Shown here one piece after another: positions 14,898 to 23,734 of a stretch of 34,530 bases of DNA; the stretch's first letter is position 1; each line of letters opens with the position of its first letter. The translations under genes were made by a program, and so were the position numbers. This DNA comes from Oscillospiraceae bacterium (GTDB lineage: Bacteria; Bacillota; Clostridia; Oscillospirales; CAG-272): assembly GCA_015063745.1 (NCBI GenBank), contig SVTO01000030.1, positions 1 to 34,530 on the forward strand, written 5' to 3'. The notes below the pieces were generated by a model that saw nothing but the letters and a program-made list of their open reading frames with translations, made no database searches and was not told the DNA's origin.

Positions 14898-17468
14898 TCA
14901 GCTGTTTTCGGTAACGTACAGGTTGGCGATATTGTTGATAACATCCGCGGTGGTGGCTGCATCACGGGTTCCGCCGTAGAAATAACTCAGTTCTTCGTTG
15001 ATGATTCTGCTCAGTTCACTGTCGGAACGCTGTACTCTGGTTGCGGAAGTAAGGATGTCCAGCACCTTCTGACCGTGTTCCTTGGTGTATCTGATTCTGG
15101 AATTCTTCAGATATTCCACATATTCCGCGCTGTAGTTTTCTTCGTACCATTTCAGGTCTTCTTCGGTGTATTCGTAGAAGTACTGCCCGTAGATTTCTTC
15201 GGATTCCGCCAGCTTCTTTTCCATGAACACTTTGTTGATGGAGAGGCTGTATGCATCTTGGGCATTGGAATCATCCGTCATCATAAACCGCAGGAAGGAC
15301 CATGCGCTGTCGTGATTGGGAGATGCAGTGCAGATGCCCATTTCCATCAGAGGCACAATGATCGCACCGCTGGAGCCTTCGTCGTTGGTAGGATAACCGA
15401 TCATGGTTACGTCGGAAGCAAAGTTCTGCATCAGATATGTAATTTCGTTCAGGTCCCAGATATTGGTATCCTGGAACAGAGCTTCGTCACGGTAGAAACG
15501 CATGGTGTAGTTATTCCAGTATTCTTCTTCGGCCTGATAGTCGTAATCATCGTAGTCGATGCTTTCGTTGTGCTGGGTGTTCAGACTCTTTTCGGGACAG
15601 GACTTCAAAAATTCGATCAGATCTATAAATTCTTTGCTGTCAAAATGGGTAGTGGCGTTTTCCCAGTCCACAAAGGTACTGCCGCAGCTTTCGATCAGGA
15701 AATTCTGAATTACGGCTCTGTCATAATCGTAGCTGAAGGCTTCCATACCTTCGGGCATCTTTTTGATGGTTTCCAGCATTTCCGTGATGGTCCAGCCGGG
15801 CTCGCTGCCTACGTATTTGGTTTTTGCCGCCAGAGTCTTCAGATTGAAGCGCGGGATCAGGGTGTAGAGTTCCCCGTTGACATTGGTCAGATTCAACAGA
15901 TTTTCGTAAAAATCACTGCGGTTCAGACCCACTTCGGGATCGTCGATATATTTGTTCAGATCCACAAATACATCCTTATTGAAATAGCTTTCTGCGGGGA
16001 GCTGGCTGTCGATCATCAGAATATCCGGTACATTGCCCATGGTGATATCCGCATTCAGCTGGGTTACGGCACCGGTGTATTCGTTTTCTTCGGTGTTGTA
16101 CTTCTGGTAGTTCTTCATGGCAATACGAACGCCGGTGTTCTGCTTATTGAAGCGGATGGCAGCTCTGCGGAGTTCATAGCTTTCATATACGGAAGCGATG
16201 GTGATGATGATTTCTTCCTGCATATTTTCGTCCGGGATTCTGTCCAGAACGGAAACCAGCACCTTGTTTTTCTCTTCTTCGTAAATGGTACCGCTGTAGA
16301 AGATGCGGCCATCGGGCAGAACCTGGATGGTATTGATGTACGTACTGTCCACATCGGAGTTCAGGTAGTTGATCAGTTCACCTGCCGTATCGGTCTTGCT
16401 GTCCCAGTAATTGATACCGCCGGAATCCTGGAAATAGATCACACCGTCACGGGCACCGCAGCAGCCGTAGCTTACAACGGACTTGAGGTTTTCGGTATCG
16501 AGACGGGTTCCTTCTCCCGTTTTCATATCCACGGAGAACAGGCCGTATCCGCCAACGTCCAGATAGGTGGTGAAATAGATATTGTTACCGTCCAGGGCTA
16601 TTCTGTCGATCCAGTTCCCGGATTCATATTTCGCCAGAACAGCGTCGGATGCCATATCCACGATGTACAGATTGGTCTGTACGCTGATCACCAGACAGTC
16701 GTTGCTGTAGGACACGCTGTTCACATACATATCGTTGGGATCCACGCCGTCAGCCTGCAGAATGGCGCCGAGATCCTTTTCGCCGAGGATAGAACCGGTC
16801 TTACCGTCGATCTGGTATACGGTGTAGGTGTTGTATGCTTCCGTACCGTCTTCGGGATAGATCCATCTGTTGTACATGATGTATACATTGCCCTTATCAT
16901 CGGTGAACATACTCTGGACATAGCCTTCGGGCGTTCCGAAATCCACATGAAAATCCGCAGGATCGGTAGCTTCGTAATTGTTGGAATAAATCCAAGTCTG
17001 GTACCGGATTTCGGTATAGGTTTCACCGTCGGAGGGGTATTCTTCTTCGGTATCCGTATCCACCTCCACCATCATGTCTTCATCCACGGCAAAGTCATCG
17101 TCCAGTGCGGGCATATCGGCAGTCGCTTCGGTTTCTGCGGCTGCGGCAGGTTCGTCCACAATCACCGCAGCTTCGGTAGCAACTTCCAGATAGGGCATGG
17201 GTGTATAATAGTCCTCATAGAAGCCTTCTCCGTCGTAGCTTACTTCCACTTCCACCATTTTGTTGTAGGCCAGATAGTATCTGTCATCGGTGGTAGCGAA
17301 AAACTGCACCCAGTCCACGGATTCGGGTGTGCTCAGGGCTGTTTCCGCATATACGTTGGTACGCTTGGAATATACCGGACCTTTATTCTTATTGCAGCCG
17401 GTAAGGGCAGCGGCGGAAAGAACCGCAGATCCCGTAAGGAGGATGGATATAATACGCTTGAAATTCAT
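14898..17468 (-). CDS. Lipoprotein fusion: propeller-like domain plus ABC solute-binding domain
   Basis: An 856-residue lipoprotein (lipobox LTGC, C25). Residues ~90-150 are a low-complexity acidic linker rich in Asp, Glu and Ala. Residues ~155-415 show repeated beta blades of the GNVYIMYNRW, NLYIVDMAS, NIYFTT and GVIYFQDSGG kind, each followed by an acidic turn, as in PQQ/WD-like propellers. From ~417 a family 1 extracellular solute-binding domain follows: ASVYESYELRRAAIRFNKQN, GNVPDILMIDS, SYFNKDVFVDLNKYI, then AWSFLRFMM near the end. Ordinary sugar-binding proteins are about 420-450 residues, so the N-terminal half is an addition. It is last in the operon, with a 4-base ATGA overlap with the preceding gene, so it is translationally coupled. 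Likely captures an oligosaccharide or peptide at the cell surface. Confidence 0.85.
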   Translation of the reverse strand: MNFKRIISILLTGSAVLSAAALTGCNKNKGPVYSKRTNVYAETALSTPESVDWVQFFATTDDRYYLAYNKMVEVEVSYDGEGFYEDYYTPMPYLEVATEAAVIVDEPAAAAETEATADMPALDDDFAVDEDMMVEVDTDTEEEYPSDGETYTEIRYQTWIYSNNYEATDPADFHVDFGTPEGYVQSMFTDDKGNVYIMYNRWIYPEDGTEAYNTYTVYQIDGKTGSILGEKDLGAILQADGVDPNDMYVNSVSYSNDCLVISVQTNLYIVDMASDAVLAKYESGNWIDRIALDGNNIYFTTYLDVGGYGLFSVDMKTGEGTRLDTENLKSVVSYGCCGARDGVIYFQDSGGINYWDSKTDTAGELINYLNSDVDSTYINTIQVLPDGRIFYSGTIYEEEKNKVLVSVLDRIPDENMQEEIIITIASVYESYELRRAAIRFNKQNTGVRIAMKNYQKYNTEENEYTGAVTQLNADITMGNVPDILMIDSQLPAESYFNKDVFVDLNKYIDDPEVGLNRSDFYENLLNLTNVNGELYTLIPRFNLKTLAAKTKYVGSEPGWTITEMLETIKKMPEGMEAFSYDYDRAVIQNFLIESCGSTFVDWENATTHFDSKEFIDLIEFLKSCPEKSLNTQHNESIDYDDYDYQAEEEYWNNYTMRFYRDEALFQDTNIWDLNEITYLMQNFASDVTMIGYPTNDEGSSGAIIVPLMEMGICTASPNHDSAWSFLRFMMTDDSNAQDAYSLSINKVFMEKKLAESEEIYGQYFYEYTEEDLKWYEENYSAEYVEYLKNSRIRYTKEHGQKVLDILTSATRVQRSDSELSRIINEELSYFYGGTRDAATTADVINNIANLYVTENS

Positions 17469-18553
17469 ACGCTTCTCCTTTTTGTAGTGTATTTTTTTCT
17501 TGTTTTATGTTTACTTATTTTATCTGCCGTTTTCGTTACCCAATGCTTCACGATGCCTGTCGGGGAGAATCCGCTGCGGAACAGGCAGATTACAGCAATG
17601 AGTAAGGACAGGGCGGAAATGCCCAGACAGATCAGTCCGGCAAGGGTCCAGAGGGCGGCATGGAAATCCACCGTCTGCAGTTCGTTTTCGAAACAGGGGT
17701 ACACGATACGGTCGGTACGCATGCCCATGTACGGCAGGGTCGGGATGATCCGGCAGCGGTTTGCCAAGGTATACCGGACAGAGTTTTCTCTGACCACTGC
17801 GGTATCCTCGTTGAACATTACGGCTGTCCGGAAAATGTTGTCGGCAAATCCGTCCACGGGGTTGGGCAGAGCGGCTTCGAAGGTGGTATATCCGCCCTCG
17901 GAGTAGTTCCCTGCGTGGTAGCCGTAGCTGCTCATGTACATACGGGGCAGTTCCCCATAGGATTTCTCATAGGCGGCGGTGTCGCGTTCCCTGGCTGTAA
18001 TGCCCGTTACGGTCAGTACCCGTTCGTTCCATGTAAATTCCATGCCTACCACATTCAGTGTACCGAACAGACGCCATGCCAGATCTTCGTCCAGCACCAC
18101 GCCGTCCGGAAGGGTGGGATCGTGGGTGAAGGGACTGCCGTAAAGAAATTCCAGCGGATGGAAGGTGAAGAAATTACCGCCGACGAACATGACATTGGCT
18201 GTTGCTTTCGATTTCGGACCTTTCAGCTGCAGGATATCTTCCCCATAATAACTGTATGCCCAGACATTTCCCTTTCCGGAGGAGGATACGGCGGCTTCTT
18301 CCAGCGCTTTGTCCACAGCGGAAATATTGTTTGCCACCTGAAATTCGCTGAGTGCTGCACTGTTATCCGTATGCAGTACCAGAGTGGCATATTCTTCCAC
18401 GCCTGCTGACCAGCGTTCCCCGGCGTTCAGGGTGTCCAGATCCGCTGTCATGCTCCGGCAGACCCATTCCGTGATGCCGAACAGCGCCAGAAACAGAATC
18501 ATGATACCGGCAGACACAGCGGATGCCAGCAGGCCTTTTTTTGAATACTTCAT
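17465..18553 (-). CDS. MacB periplasmic-core-like membrane protein without FtsX or ATPase domain
   Basis: 362 residues. One N-terminal membrane segment (~8-30) is followed by an extracytoplasmic domain (~35-305). The GGNFFTFHPLEFLYGSPF, LPDGVVLDEDLAWRLFG and VVGMEFTWNERVLTVTGI blocks of that domain are those of the MacB periplasmic core domain. A second membrane segment (~315-338) and a basic tail complete it. Full MacB-type permeases carry three further FtsX-type helices and an associated ATPase; neither is present here or nearby. It lies 10 bases after the membrane-fusion gene and overlaps the solute-binding gene by 4 bases. It may be a structural partner of the fusion protein. Domain assignment is good, function inferred. 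Confidence 0.75.
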   Translation of the reverse strand: MKYSKKGLLASAVSAGIMILFLALFGITEWVCRSMTADLDTLNAGERWSAGVEEYATLVLHTDNSAALSEFQVANNISAVDKALEEAAVSSSGKGNVWAYSYYGEDILQLKGPKSKATANVMFVGGNFFTFHPLEFLYGSPFTHDPTLPDGVVLDEDLAWRLFGTLNVVGMEFTWNERVLTVTGITARERDTAAYEKSYGELPRMYMSSYGYHAGNYSEGGYTTFEAALPNPVDGFADNIFRTAVMFNEDTAVVRENSVRYTLANRCRIIPTLPYMGMRTDRIVYPCFENELQTVDFHAALWTLAGLICLGISALSLLIAVICLFRSGFSPTGIVKHWVTKTADKISKHKTRKKYTTKRRSV

Positions 18554-18563
18554 ACTTTACCCC

Positions 18564-20834
18564 TTAATTGTCGGCAAGTCTTACCTGCTGACCGTTATCC
18601 AAGGGTTTCTGAGAGCTGATAATAACAAATTCGCTGTAGTTGATGCCGCTTACCGCCGATTTGGTGTTATCGGAGATGATGACTTCGATATCCTTGCGTA
18701 CTGCGGTATAACGGATTCCAAGAGGTGTTTTCTTGCTTTCCACAACCAGTACGAACTTGCCTTCGCTGTCCTCGCGGATGGCGCTGTTGGGCAGGACTGT
18801 ATCGTAATACTGGCTCTTATCACCGATGGAGAAGTTCATGGTCAGGCCTTCGGATACATCGCCGTTCAGGGTGATTACGACGATCTTGTTCTTGCCCTGG
18901 CTGGAGGTATCGTTTTTAATCTGGGAAATGGTGGCTTTTACATTATTGAACTGCCAGGAATCCACGATGGAACATTCCATACCGATCTGCAGACGGGCTG
19001 CTTCCACGGTGGTCATGGTCACTTCACAGGTATATCCCTTGTCCGCCACCTCGATGCTGGTCACCTGAGTACCGCTGGTGATGCTGTTGCCGGGTACGAA
19101 ATCCATGGATACGATGCGGCCGGCGATGGGAGCGGTGATCACGGTTTCGGCAGGGGCATTCTTCATGGCTTCGATCTTTTCCTTCAGTTCATTGATCTTC
19201 TGCTCCTGCTCCTGTCTGGTATAAGAGGTTTCGGTATTGTTCTTTTCGCCGGTGATTTTATCGATGGCCAGAGCTGTTTCCTTGGCCGCAATGGAGATTT
19301 CCAGTTCCTCGATTTGCTTTGCTACGTCTTCGGGATCTTTTCTGCCGGCGGCTTCGCTCAGGTCTTCCTCGATGTCGGCGATCTTTTCGTTTACGGTATC
19401 CAGGCGGTCTTCGTATGTAGCCAATTCATTTTCGTAGGCTTCCAGTAATGCCGTATTGGTGGAAACGGAATCGGCGCTTTCCGCCTTTTCGGCTAGGGCT
19501 TCATATTCGCTCTTGGCTTCTTCGTAATCCTCGGTGATCTTAGCCAGCTGCTTATTGGCTTCTTCCAGCTGCTTGCCGATATTGTTCACGCCGTTGTCCA
19601 CGTAGTAGTCAGTGATGTCATCAATATAGGGCATGCCGAGAATGTTCAGCTTGGTATATGCTTCCTTGAGTTCCTTTTCCGTGTCGGCGATCTGTTCGTT
19701 CAGGTCTTCCAGTCCGCGGAAATTTTCCAGTTCGGCATATTTGCCTTCTGCCAGAAGCTGTTCGTATGCGTCCTTGGCTTCTTTCAGTTCTCTTTCCGCA
19801 ATGGTCAGCTGGGCGGACAGAAAACTCCATTCTTCGTTGCCGGCACCTACCGATTCTTCATGGGCACGGAGTGCGGCTTCGGCGGCGTCTCTGGCTGCGA
19901 TCTTGGCTTCATAATCGGCGATAATGCTGTCTTCCTGCAGGCGGCTCAGCTGCTTCTGCAGATCTTCCAGAGTTTCCTTCAGGCTCTTGATCTGCTGGCT
20001 GATCTGATATGCCTCATCCAGTTCAGCGGACATACCGGAGGCGTCGTCATACATTTCCTGCAGGTTTTCCGCCTTCAGCACAGCCGCTTCGTAGTCGGCT
20101 TTCAGGGATTCATATCTCTTTTTTGCGTTCAGATACCGTTCGTTCAGGGAAAGGACTTCCTTGTCTTCGCCTTCCAGCACGGATTCGGCCTGGCTGAGTT
20201 CGGCTTCGATATCCGCGATCTTTTCGTTGATCTTGTTGATCTGCTTGCGGATCTGCTCCGCTTCCTTTTCATTTTCCTTCTTCAGCTGCTTCAGGGCATC
20301 TGTGGGATCATTGCCGGACAGCAGTACATTATACAGTTCTTTCAGGCTGGCGAGCTCCGCACGGGCGTTATCCAGTTCCGTCTGCTTTTCCTTCAGGCTC
20401 TGTGCGCTGGAAAGGCTTGCGATACTGTCTTCCAGTTTGCCGATATTGTACTGCTTTTCCAGTTCCTTCAGTTCTGCCTCTGCCTGCTCCAGTTCACGGC
20501 TTGCTCCGCCTTTCAGCGCCATAATCGGGTCGCCGATGTTGACAAAACTGCCGCGGCTGACATAAACGGAAACGATCTTGCGGGTCTGACCGGGATTGGC
20601 TACCTGCATATCTTCGTCCGCTTCGTCGTAGATCACGGCAAAGCTTTCGTTGGCTTTTACGGTACCCGATACTTTGATGGCGTTGGTGATGGTATCACTG
20701 CGCACATACTGAGCGGATACTTCGGGGAGGGAGTGGTTCAGGATGGTATTGGAGAAAAATGTAAGCAGAAGAAGGATGACGAGGAATACGATCGCTGCGT
20801 TCTTCACCCATGCTCTGCGATTTGTGCCGTTCAT
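18564..20834 (-). CDS. HlyD/MacA-type membrane-fusion (periplasmic adaptor) protein with very long coiled coil
   Basis: 756 residues. A membrane anchor (~12-32) is followed by the first half of a lipoyl-like hairpin (~80-110, IVSVYVSRGSFVNIGDPI), then about 450 residues of predicted coiled coil (~111-560) rich in Glu, Leu, Lys and Ala. The second lipoyl half is ITAPIAGRIVSMDFVPGNSI (~565), followed by beta-barrel and membrane-proximal domains to the C-terminus. MacA, YknX and HlyD proteins are usually 350-450 residues with shorter hairpins. In monoderms such adaptors work with MacB/YknZ permeases across the wall. Here the neighbours are sugar-ABC permeases 40 bases upstream and a MacB-core-like protein 10 bases downstream. 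Family certain; partner set unusual. Confidence 0.88.
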   Translation of the reverse strand: MNGTNRRAWVKNAAIVFLVILLLLTFFSNTILNHSLPEVSAQYVRSDTITNAIKVSGTVKANESFAVIYDEADEDMQVANPGQTRKIVSVYVSRGSFVNIGDPIMALKGGASRELEQAEAELKELEKQYNIGKLEDSIASLSSAQSLKEKQTELDNARAELASLKELYNVLLSGNDPTDALKQLKKENEKEAEQIRKQINKINEKIADIEAELSQAESVLEGEDKEVLSLNERYLNAKKRYESLKADYEAAVLKAENLQEMYDDASGMSAELDEAYQISQQIKSLKETLEDLQKQLSRLQEDSIIADYEAKIAARDAAEAALRAHEESVGAGNEEWSFLSAQLTIAERELKEAKDAYEQLLAEGKYAELENFRGLEDLNEQIADTEKELKEAYTKLNILGMPYIDDITDYYVDNGVNNIGKQLEEANKQLAKITEDYEEAKSEYEALAEKAESADSVSTNTALLEAYENELATYEDRLDTVNEKIADIEEDLSEAAGRKDPEDVAKQIEELEISIAAKETALAIDKITGEKNNTETSYTRQEQEQKINELKEKIEAMKNAPAETVITAPIAGRIVSMDFVPGNSITSGTQVTSIEVADKGYTCEVTMTTVEAARLQIGMECSIVDSWQFNNVKATISQIKNDTSSQGKNKIVVITLNGDVSEGLTMNFSIGDKSQYYDTVLPNSAIREDSEGKFVLVVESKKTPLGIRYTAVRKDIEVIISDNTKSAVSGINYSEFVIISSQKPLDNGQQVRLADN

Positions 20835-20874
20835 TATGTAAAACCTCCGGATTATAATTCGTATTTTGGTTGGG

Positions 20875-21831
20875 TTATCCCTTTACCGATGCGGAATAGG
20901 AGATACCGTCGATCAGGTAATCCTCGCTGTACAGGAACAACAGAACCGGCGGTATCATGTAGATCACTGCTATGGCAAGTGCTATACCCGTATCGCCTTC
21001 GTTGATCTTGGATAAGAAAACCGACAGCGGGTACATATCCGCATCCGTCAGCAGAATCAGCGGCTGTTCCACCATATTCCAGTAGTCGATGAACACCAGT
21101 ATCGCTACGGAATACAGGGTGGAGCGGCATAAGGGCAGGAATATCGCTGTAAAGATTTTCCATTCTCCCGCACCGTCCAGCTGCGCGGCTTCCACCATGG
21201 CGGAGGGTATGCGGCGCATGAATTTTGTCAGGATGAACACGCTGAAGGGAGAGAATATACCGGGCAGGATGATCGCCCAGCGGGTATTCAGTATACCGAG
21301 ATAGTTGTCCACGATGTAGTTCGGGACCAATGTGACCTGATAAGGCATCAGCATCAGGATTATGTATGCGAAAAATACGATGGCACGGAATTTTGTCTGG
21401 ATTCTGGCGAAGGCATAGGATGCACCTGCCGCCACTGCCAGCTGGAATACCACGATGGGCAGTACGAAAAATACGGAATTCCAGAATTTCAGCAGATATT
21501 CCGGGCTTTTGAACAGGACGGTGCTGTACTGGCTGAAGCTGACCTTATCGGGGATCAGCTGGAGATTGACTTTTTCGCCGATGTAGACCCGCCCGCCGTC
21601 CCCGGATACACCCAGTCCCGTAAAGATCTTACCGTAGTTGGCGCTGATCTCCGTGGCGGACATAAAGGAGTTGGTAACGGTGAACACGGTCGGGAACAAA
21701 AACAGGATGGCGAATCCCGCCAGTACCGCCAGAATCAGGAAAATGCTCAGATAATGCGCCCATTTCTTTTTCTTCCGTCGGGGTCGCGTATGGACTGCAC
21801 GGGCACCGAGATCCAGTTTCATATCGGTCAT
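20875..21831 (-). CDS. Carbohydrate ABC transporter permease, MalG-type
   Basis: 318 residues with six membrane segments; the first is at ~28-48. The cytoplasmic coupling loop reads EAAQLDGAGEWKIFTAIFLP (~213-232), the EAA motif that docks on a MalK/MsmX-type ATPase. A periplasmic insertion of ~50 residues (SGDGGRVYIGEKVNLQ region) follows the first helix, typical of clostridial MalG-like permeases. The start ATG overlaps the stop of the upstream permease by 4 bases. Forms a heterodimer with the 21828-22799 permease. No ATPase gene lies in the window, so a shared one elsewhere is expected, as with MsmX in Bacillus. Confidence 0.92.
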   Translation of the reverse strand: MTDMKLDLGARAVHTRPRRKKKKWAHYLSIFLILAVLAGFAILFLFPTVFTVTNSFMSATEISANYGKIFTGLGVSGDGGRVYIGEKVNLQLIPDKVSFSQYSTVLFKSPEYLLKFWNSVFFVLPIVVFQLAVAAGASYAFARIQTKFRAIVFFAYIILMLMPYQVTLVPNYIVDNYLGILNTRWAIILPGIFSPFSVFILTKFMRRIPSAMVEAAQLDGAGEWKIFTAIFLPLCRSTLYSVAILVFIDYWNMVEQPLILLTDADMYPLSVFLSKINEGDTGIALAIAVIYMIPPVLLFLYSEDYLIDGISYSASVKG

Positions 21832-22799
21832 TCTTCCAGATCCCTCCCCAATCGGTTGTCTGCCCAGAGCAGCACGGAAATGATCACGATCATGGCAAGA
21901 GAAAGCACGATCGCCGCGCTGGACAGCTTCTGATAGTCAAATCCCTTGAAGGTATTGTTCATGAAGTGCTGCAGGGTATACATGGTATCGTAGGGATAAT
22001 CCCCTGTCAGCAGGTATACTTCTCTGAACACCTTGAAGGAATTGATCAGGGACATGATGGTTACAAACACAATGGTGGATGCCAGATAACGCAGTTTGAT
22101 CATGAAAAACCGCTTTACGGCACCGCATCCGTCCAGCATGGCCACTTCCAGGATATCCTTGGGTACGGCGGACAGGGCGGACATGAACATGATCATATTG
22201 TAACCGATGTTCTTCCACAAAAACAGGATTACCGCCACAAGATAGCCGTGGTCCGATTTCATCCATTCCACCGGTGCCATGCCGAACAGGGCGATCACAT
22301 CGTTGATGATGCCGTTATAGTCGAACATGACCTGCCAGATCAGGATGATGGAGGCGGCGGGGACAATCATGGGGGAGAGAAAGATCGTACGGAATGTACT
22401 GCGCAGGGGGATCTGTCTGTCCAGCAGAATCGCCAGAAGCAGGGACAGCACCACCGCAAGGGGTACGGCTGTCAGGGAGAACATTCCAGTATTCCGCAGA
22501 GCTTTCTTGAAAGCGGCATTGCCGAACAGTTCTATGAAATTCTCCAGTCCCACAAAATTGGCGTTGGAGGTATTGTCGATCAGGGCGTAATATATGACTA
22601 CGGCAAAGGGCAGGATGAAAAAGGTCAGCACACCCACGATACTGGGCAGCATATACGGCATGGTAAGCAGTGCCTTTTTCCGATCCCGCCCGGATAAGCC
22701 GAATGATTTCTTTTTTCGTTTCGGTGGTTTGTGTTCCCTTTTTTCACCGGTACTGACGGCGGCTCCGGCAAGGGACACGGATGGATTTTTATCTTTCAT
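21828..22799 (-). CDS. Carbohydrate ABC transporter permease, MalF-type
   Basis: First gene of the operon. An in-frame ATG at 22820 also exists; ATG 22799 is preferred because GTGAG lies about 10 bases upstream, though neither site is strong. About 323 residues: a basic cytoplasmic N-terminus (KRKKKSFGLSGRDRKK), then six membrane segments. The EAA loop reads EVAMLDGCGAVKRFFMIKLRYL (~214-235). Family 1 sugar-uptake permeases pair with a MalG-type subunit, here the next gene. A 20-base dyad lies upstream at 22861-22880 and may be an operator. Confidence 0.9.
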   Translation of the reverse strand: MKDKNPSVSLAGAAVSTGEKREHKPPKRKKKSFGLSGRDRKKALLTMPYMLPSIVGVLTFFILPFAVVIYYALIDNTSNANFVGLENFIELFGNAAFKKALRNTGMFSLTAVPLAVVLSLLLAILLDRQIPLRSTFRTIFLSPMIVPAASIILIWQVMFDYNGIINDVIALFGMAPVEWMKSDHGYLVAVILFLWKNIGYNMIMFMSALSAVPKDILEVAMLDGCGAVKRFFMIKLRYLASTIVFVTIMSLINSFKVFREVYLLTGDYPYDTMYTLQHFMNNTFKGFDYQKLSSAAIVLSLAMIVIISVLLWADNRLGRDLEE

Positions 22800-22860
22800 A
22801 CAAACAAATCTCACTTGCATCCATTGGGTTAATCTCTATGATTTTACATTTGACGTCATG

Positions 22861-22880
22861 CAGGGGGCATATGTTCCCTG
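22861..22880. promoter_or_regulatory. candidate operator: 20-base dyad upstream of the ABC/fusion operon
   Basis: CAGGGGGCAT joined to ATGTTCCCTG, 8 of 10 positions symmetrical around CATATG. A perfect 8-base palindrome TGACGTCA lies beside it (22851-22858). It is in the 116-bp gap before the operon, where a sugar regulator would bind. No regulator gene is adjacent and no clear -35/-10 pair was found. Confidence 0.35.
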
Positions 22881-22915
22881 TTCCATGAAAATTTCCGATA
22901 TTTTTACAGAAAAAA

Positions 22916-23644
22916 TTATTCCTTCCAGCCGTCGAGTCCGCTTCGTTCCAAAGCACCCAGTATACGGCGGTACAGACCTCTGCGGTCCTTATCAAAACTG
23001 TTTAGATAGCCGCGGATATTTGCCCTCTCCGTACTTCCGTCTGCCGGGCAGGGATTTTTGTATACGGGCAGTCCGGCTTTTGTTACCATTCGACGGATAT
23101 CGCCCTCGTCCGTGTATATAAGGGGACGGATCACGGTGAGGCCGGTATCTTCGTATTCCGTTACCGGCATAAAGCAGCCGATTTTTCCCGTCTGCATCAG
23201 ATTCAGCATGAAGGTTTCCACTACATCATCCTTATGATGACCAAGCGCCAGTTTACCGGCACCCATTTGTTCCGCTGCACCGCACAAAGCGCCTCTGCGG
23301 AGCTTGGCACACAGGGAACAGGGATTTTTCTCCTTGCGTTCATCAAATACAATGGCGGCGATTTCGGTTTCCTCGATCCGGTATTCGATACCCATTTCGT
23401 CACACAGCCGTTCCAAGGCCGCAAAATCCCCTCTCGTCTGGCCAGAGAAGCCGATGGATACCGTTACGGCACACACTGTAAAGGGATGGGGATAAAAGCG
23501 GGACAATCCGTGGAGTCCCAGCAGAAGAGCCAGGGAATCCTTCCCGCCGGACAGTCCCACCGCAATTTTATCTCCCGGGGCAATCATTCCGTAGTGGTCC
23601 ACGGCCTGACGCATTTTTCCGAGAATTTTCTGAAGTTCGTTCAT
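22916..23644 (-). CDS. TtcA-like PP-loop ATPase (tRNA thiolation family)
   Basis: 242 residues from ATG 23644; the frame is open upstream but lacks a better start. The PP-loop SGGKDS is at 32-37. A cysteine pair CSLC (C109, C112) and a third cysteine in KNPCPADG (C199) match the three cysteines that hold the Fe-S cluster of TtcA, which makes 2-thiocytidine at tRNA position 32. LGHHKDDVVET (~134) is the family's adenylation-site block. A role in tRNA 2-thiolation is likely; the exact position cannot be read from sequence. It is divergent from the amidase gene and 116 bases upstream of the ABC operon on the same strand. Confidence 0.85.
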   Translation of the reverse strand: MNELQKILGKMRQAVDHYGMIAPGDKIAVGLSGGKDSLALLLGLHGLSRFYPHPFTVCAVTVSIGFSGQTRGDFAALERLCDEMGIEYRIEETEIAAIVFDERKEKNPCSLCAKLRRGALCGAAEQMGAGKLALGHHKDDVVETFMLNLMQTGKIGCFMPVTEYEDTGLTVIRPLIYTDEGDIRRMVTKAGLPVYKNPCPADGSTERANIRGYLNSFDKDRRGLYRRILGALERSGLDGWKE

Positions 23645-23734
23645 TTTGATTCCGTTTCTTTCTCCGGCGCAATTTTTCCCGGCGTGCATATACTGTATCT
23701 GATCGCTATTGCTTTTCCCGAAAGGAGTACTGTT

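Noticed and set aside
14544-17906. 1120-residue open frame on the plus strand
   Set aside because: It lies antisense to the FNT promoter region and the solute-binding lipoprotein, has no ribosome site, and shows no domain. It arises from the codon bias of the true gene.
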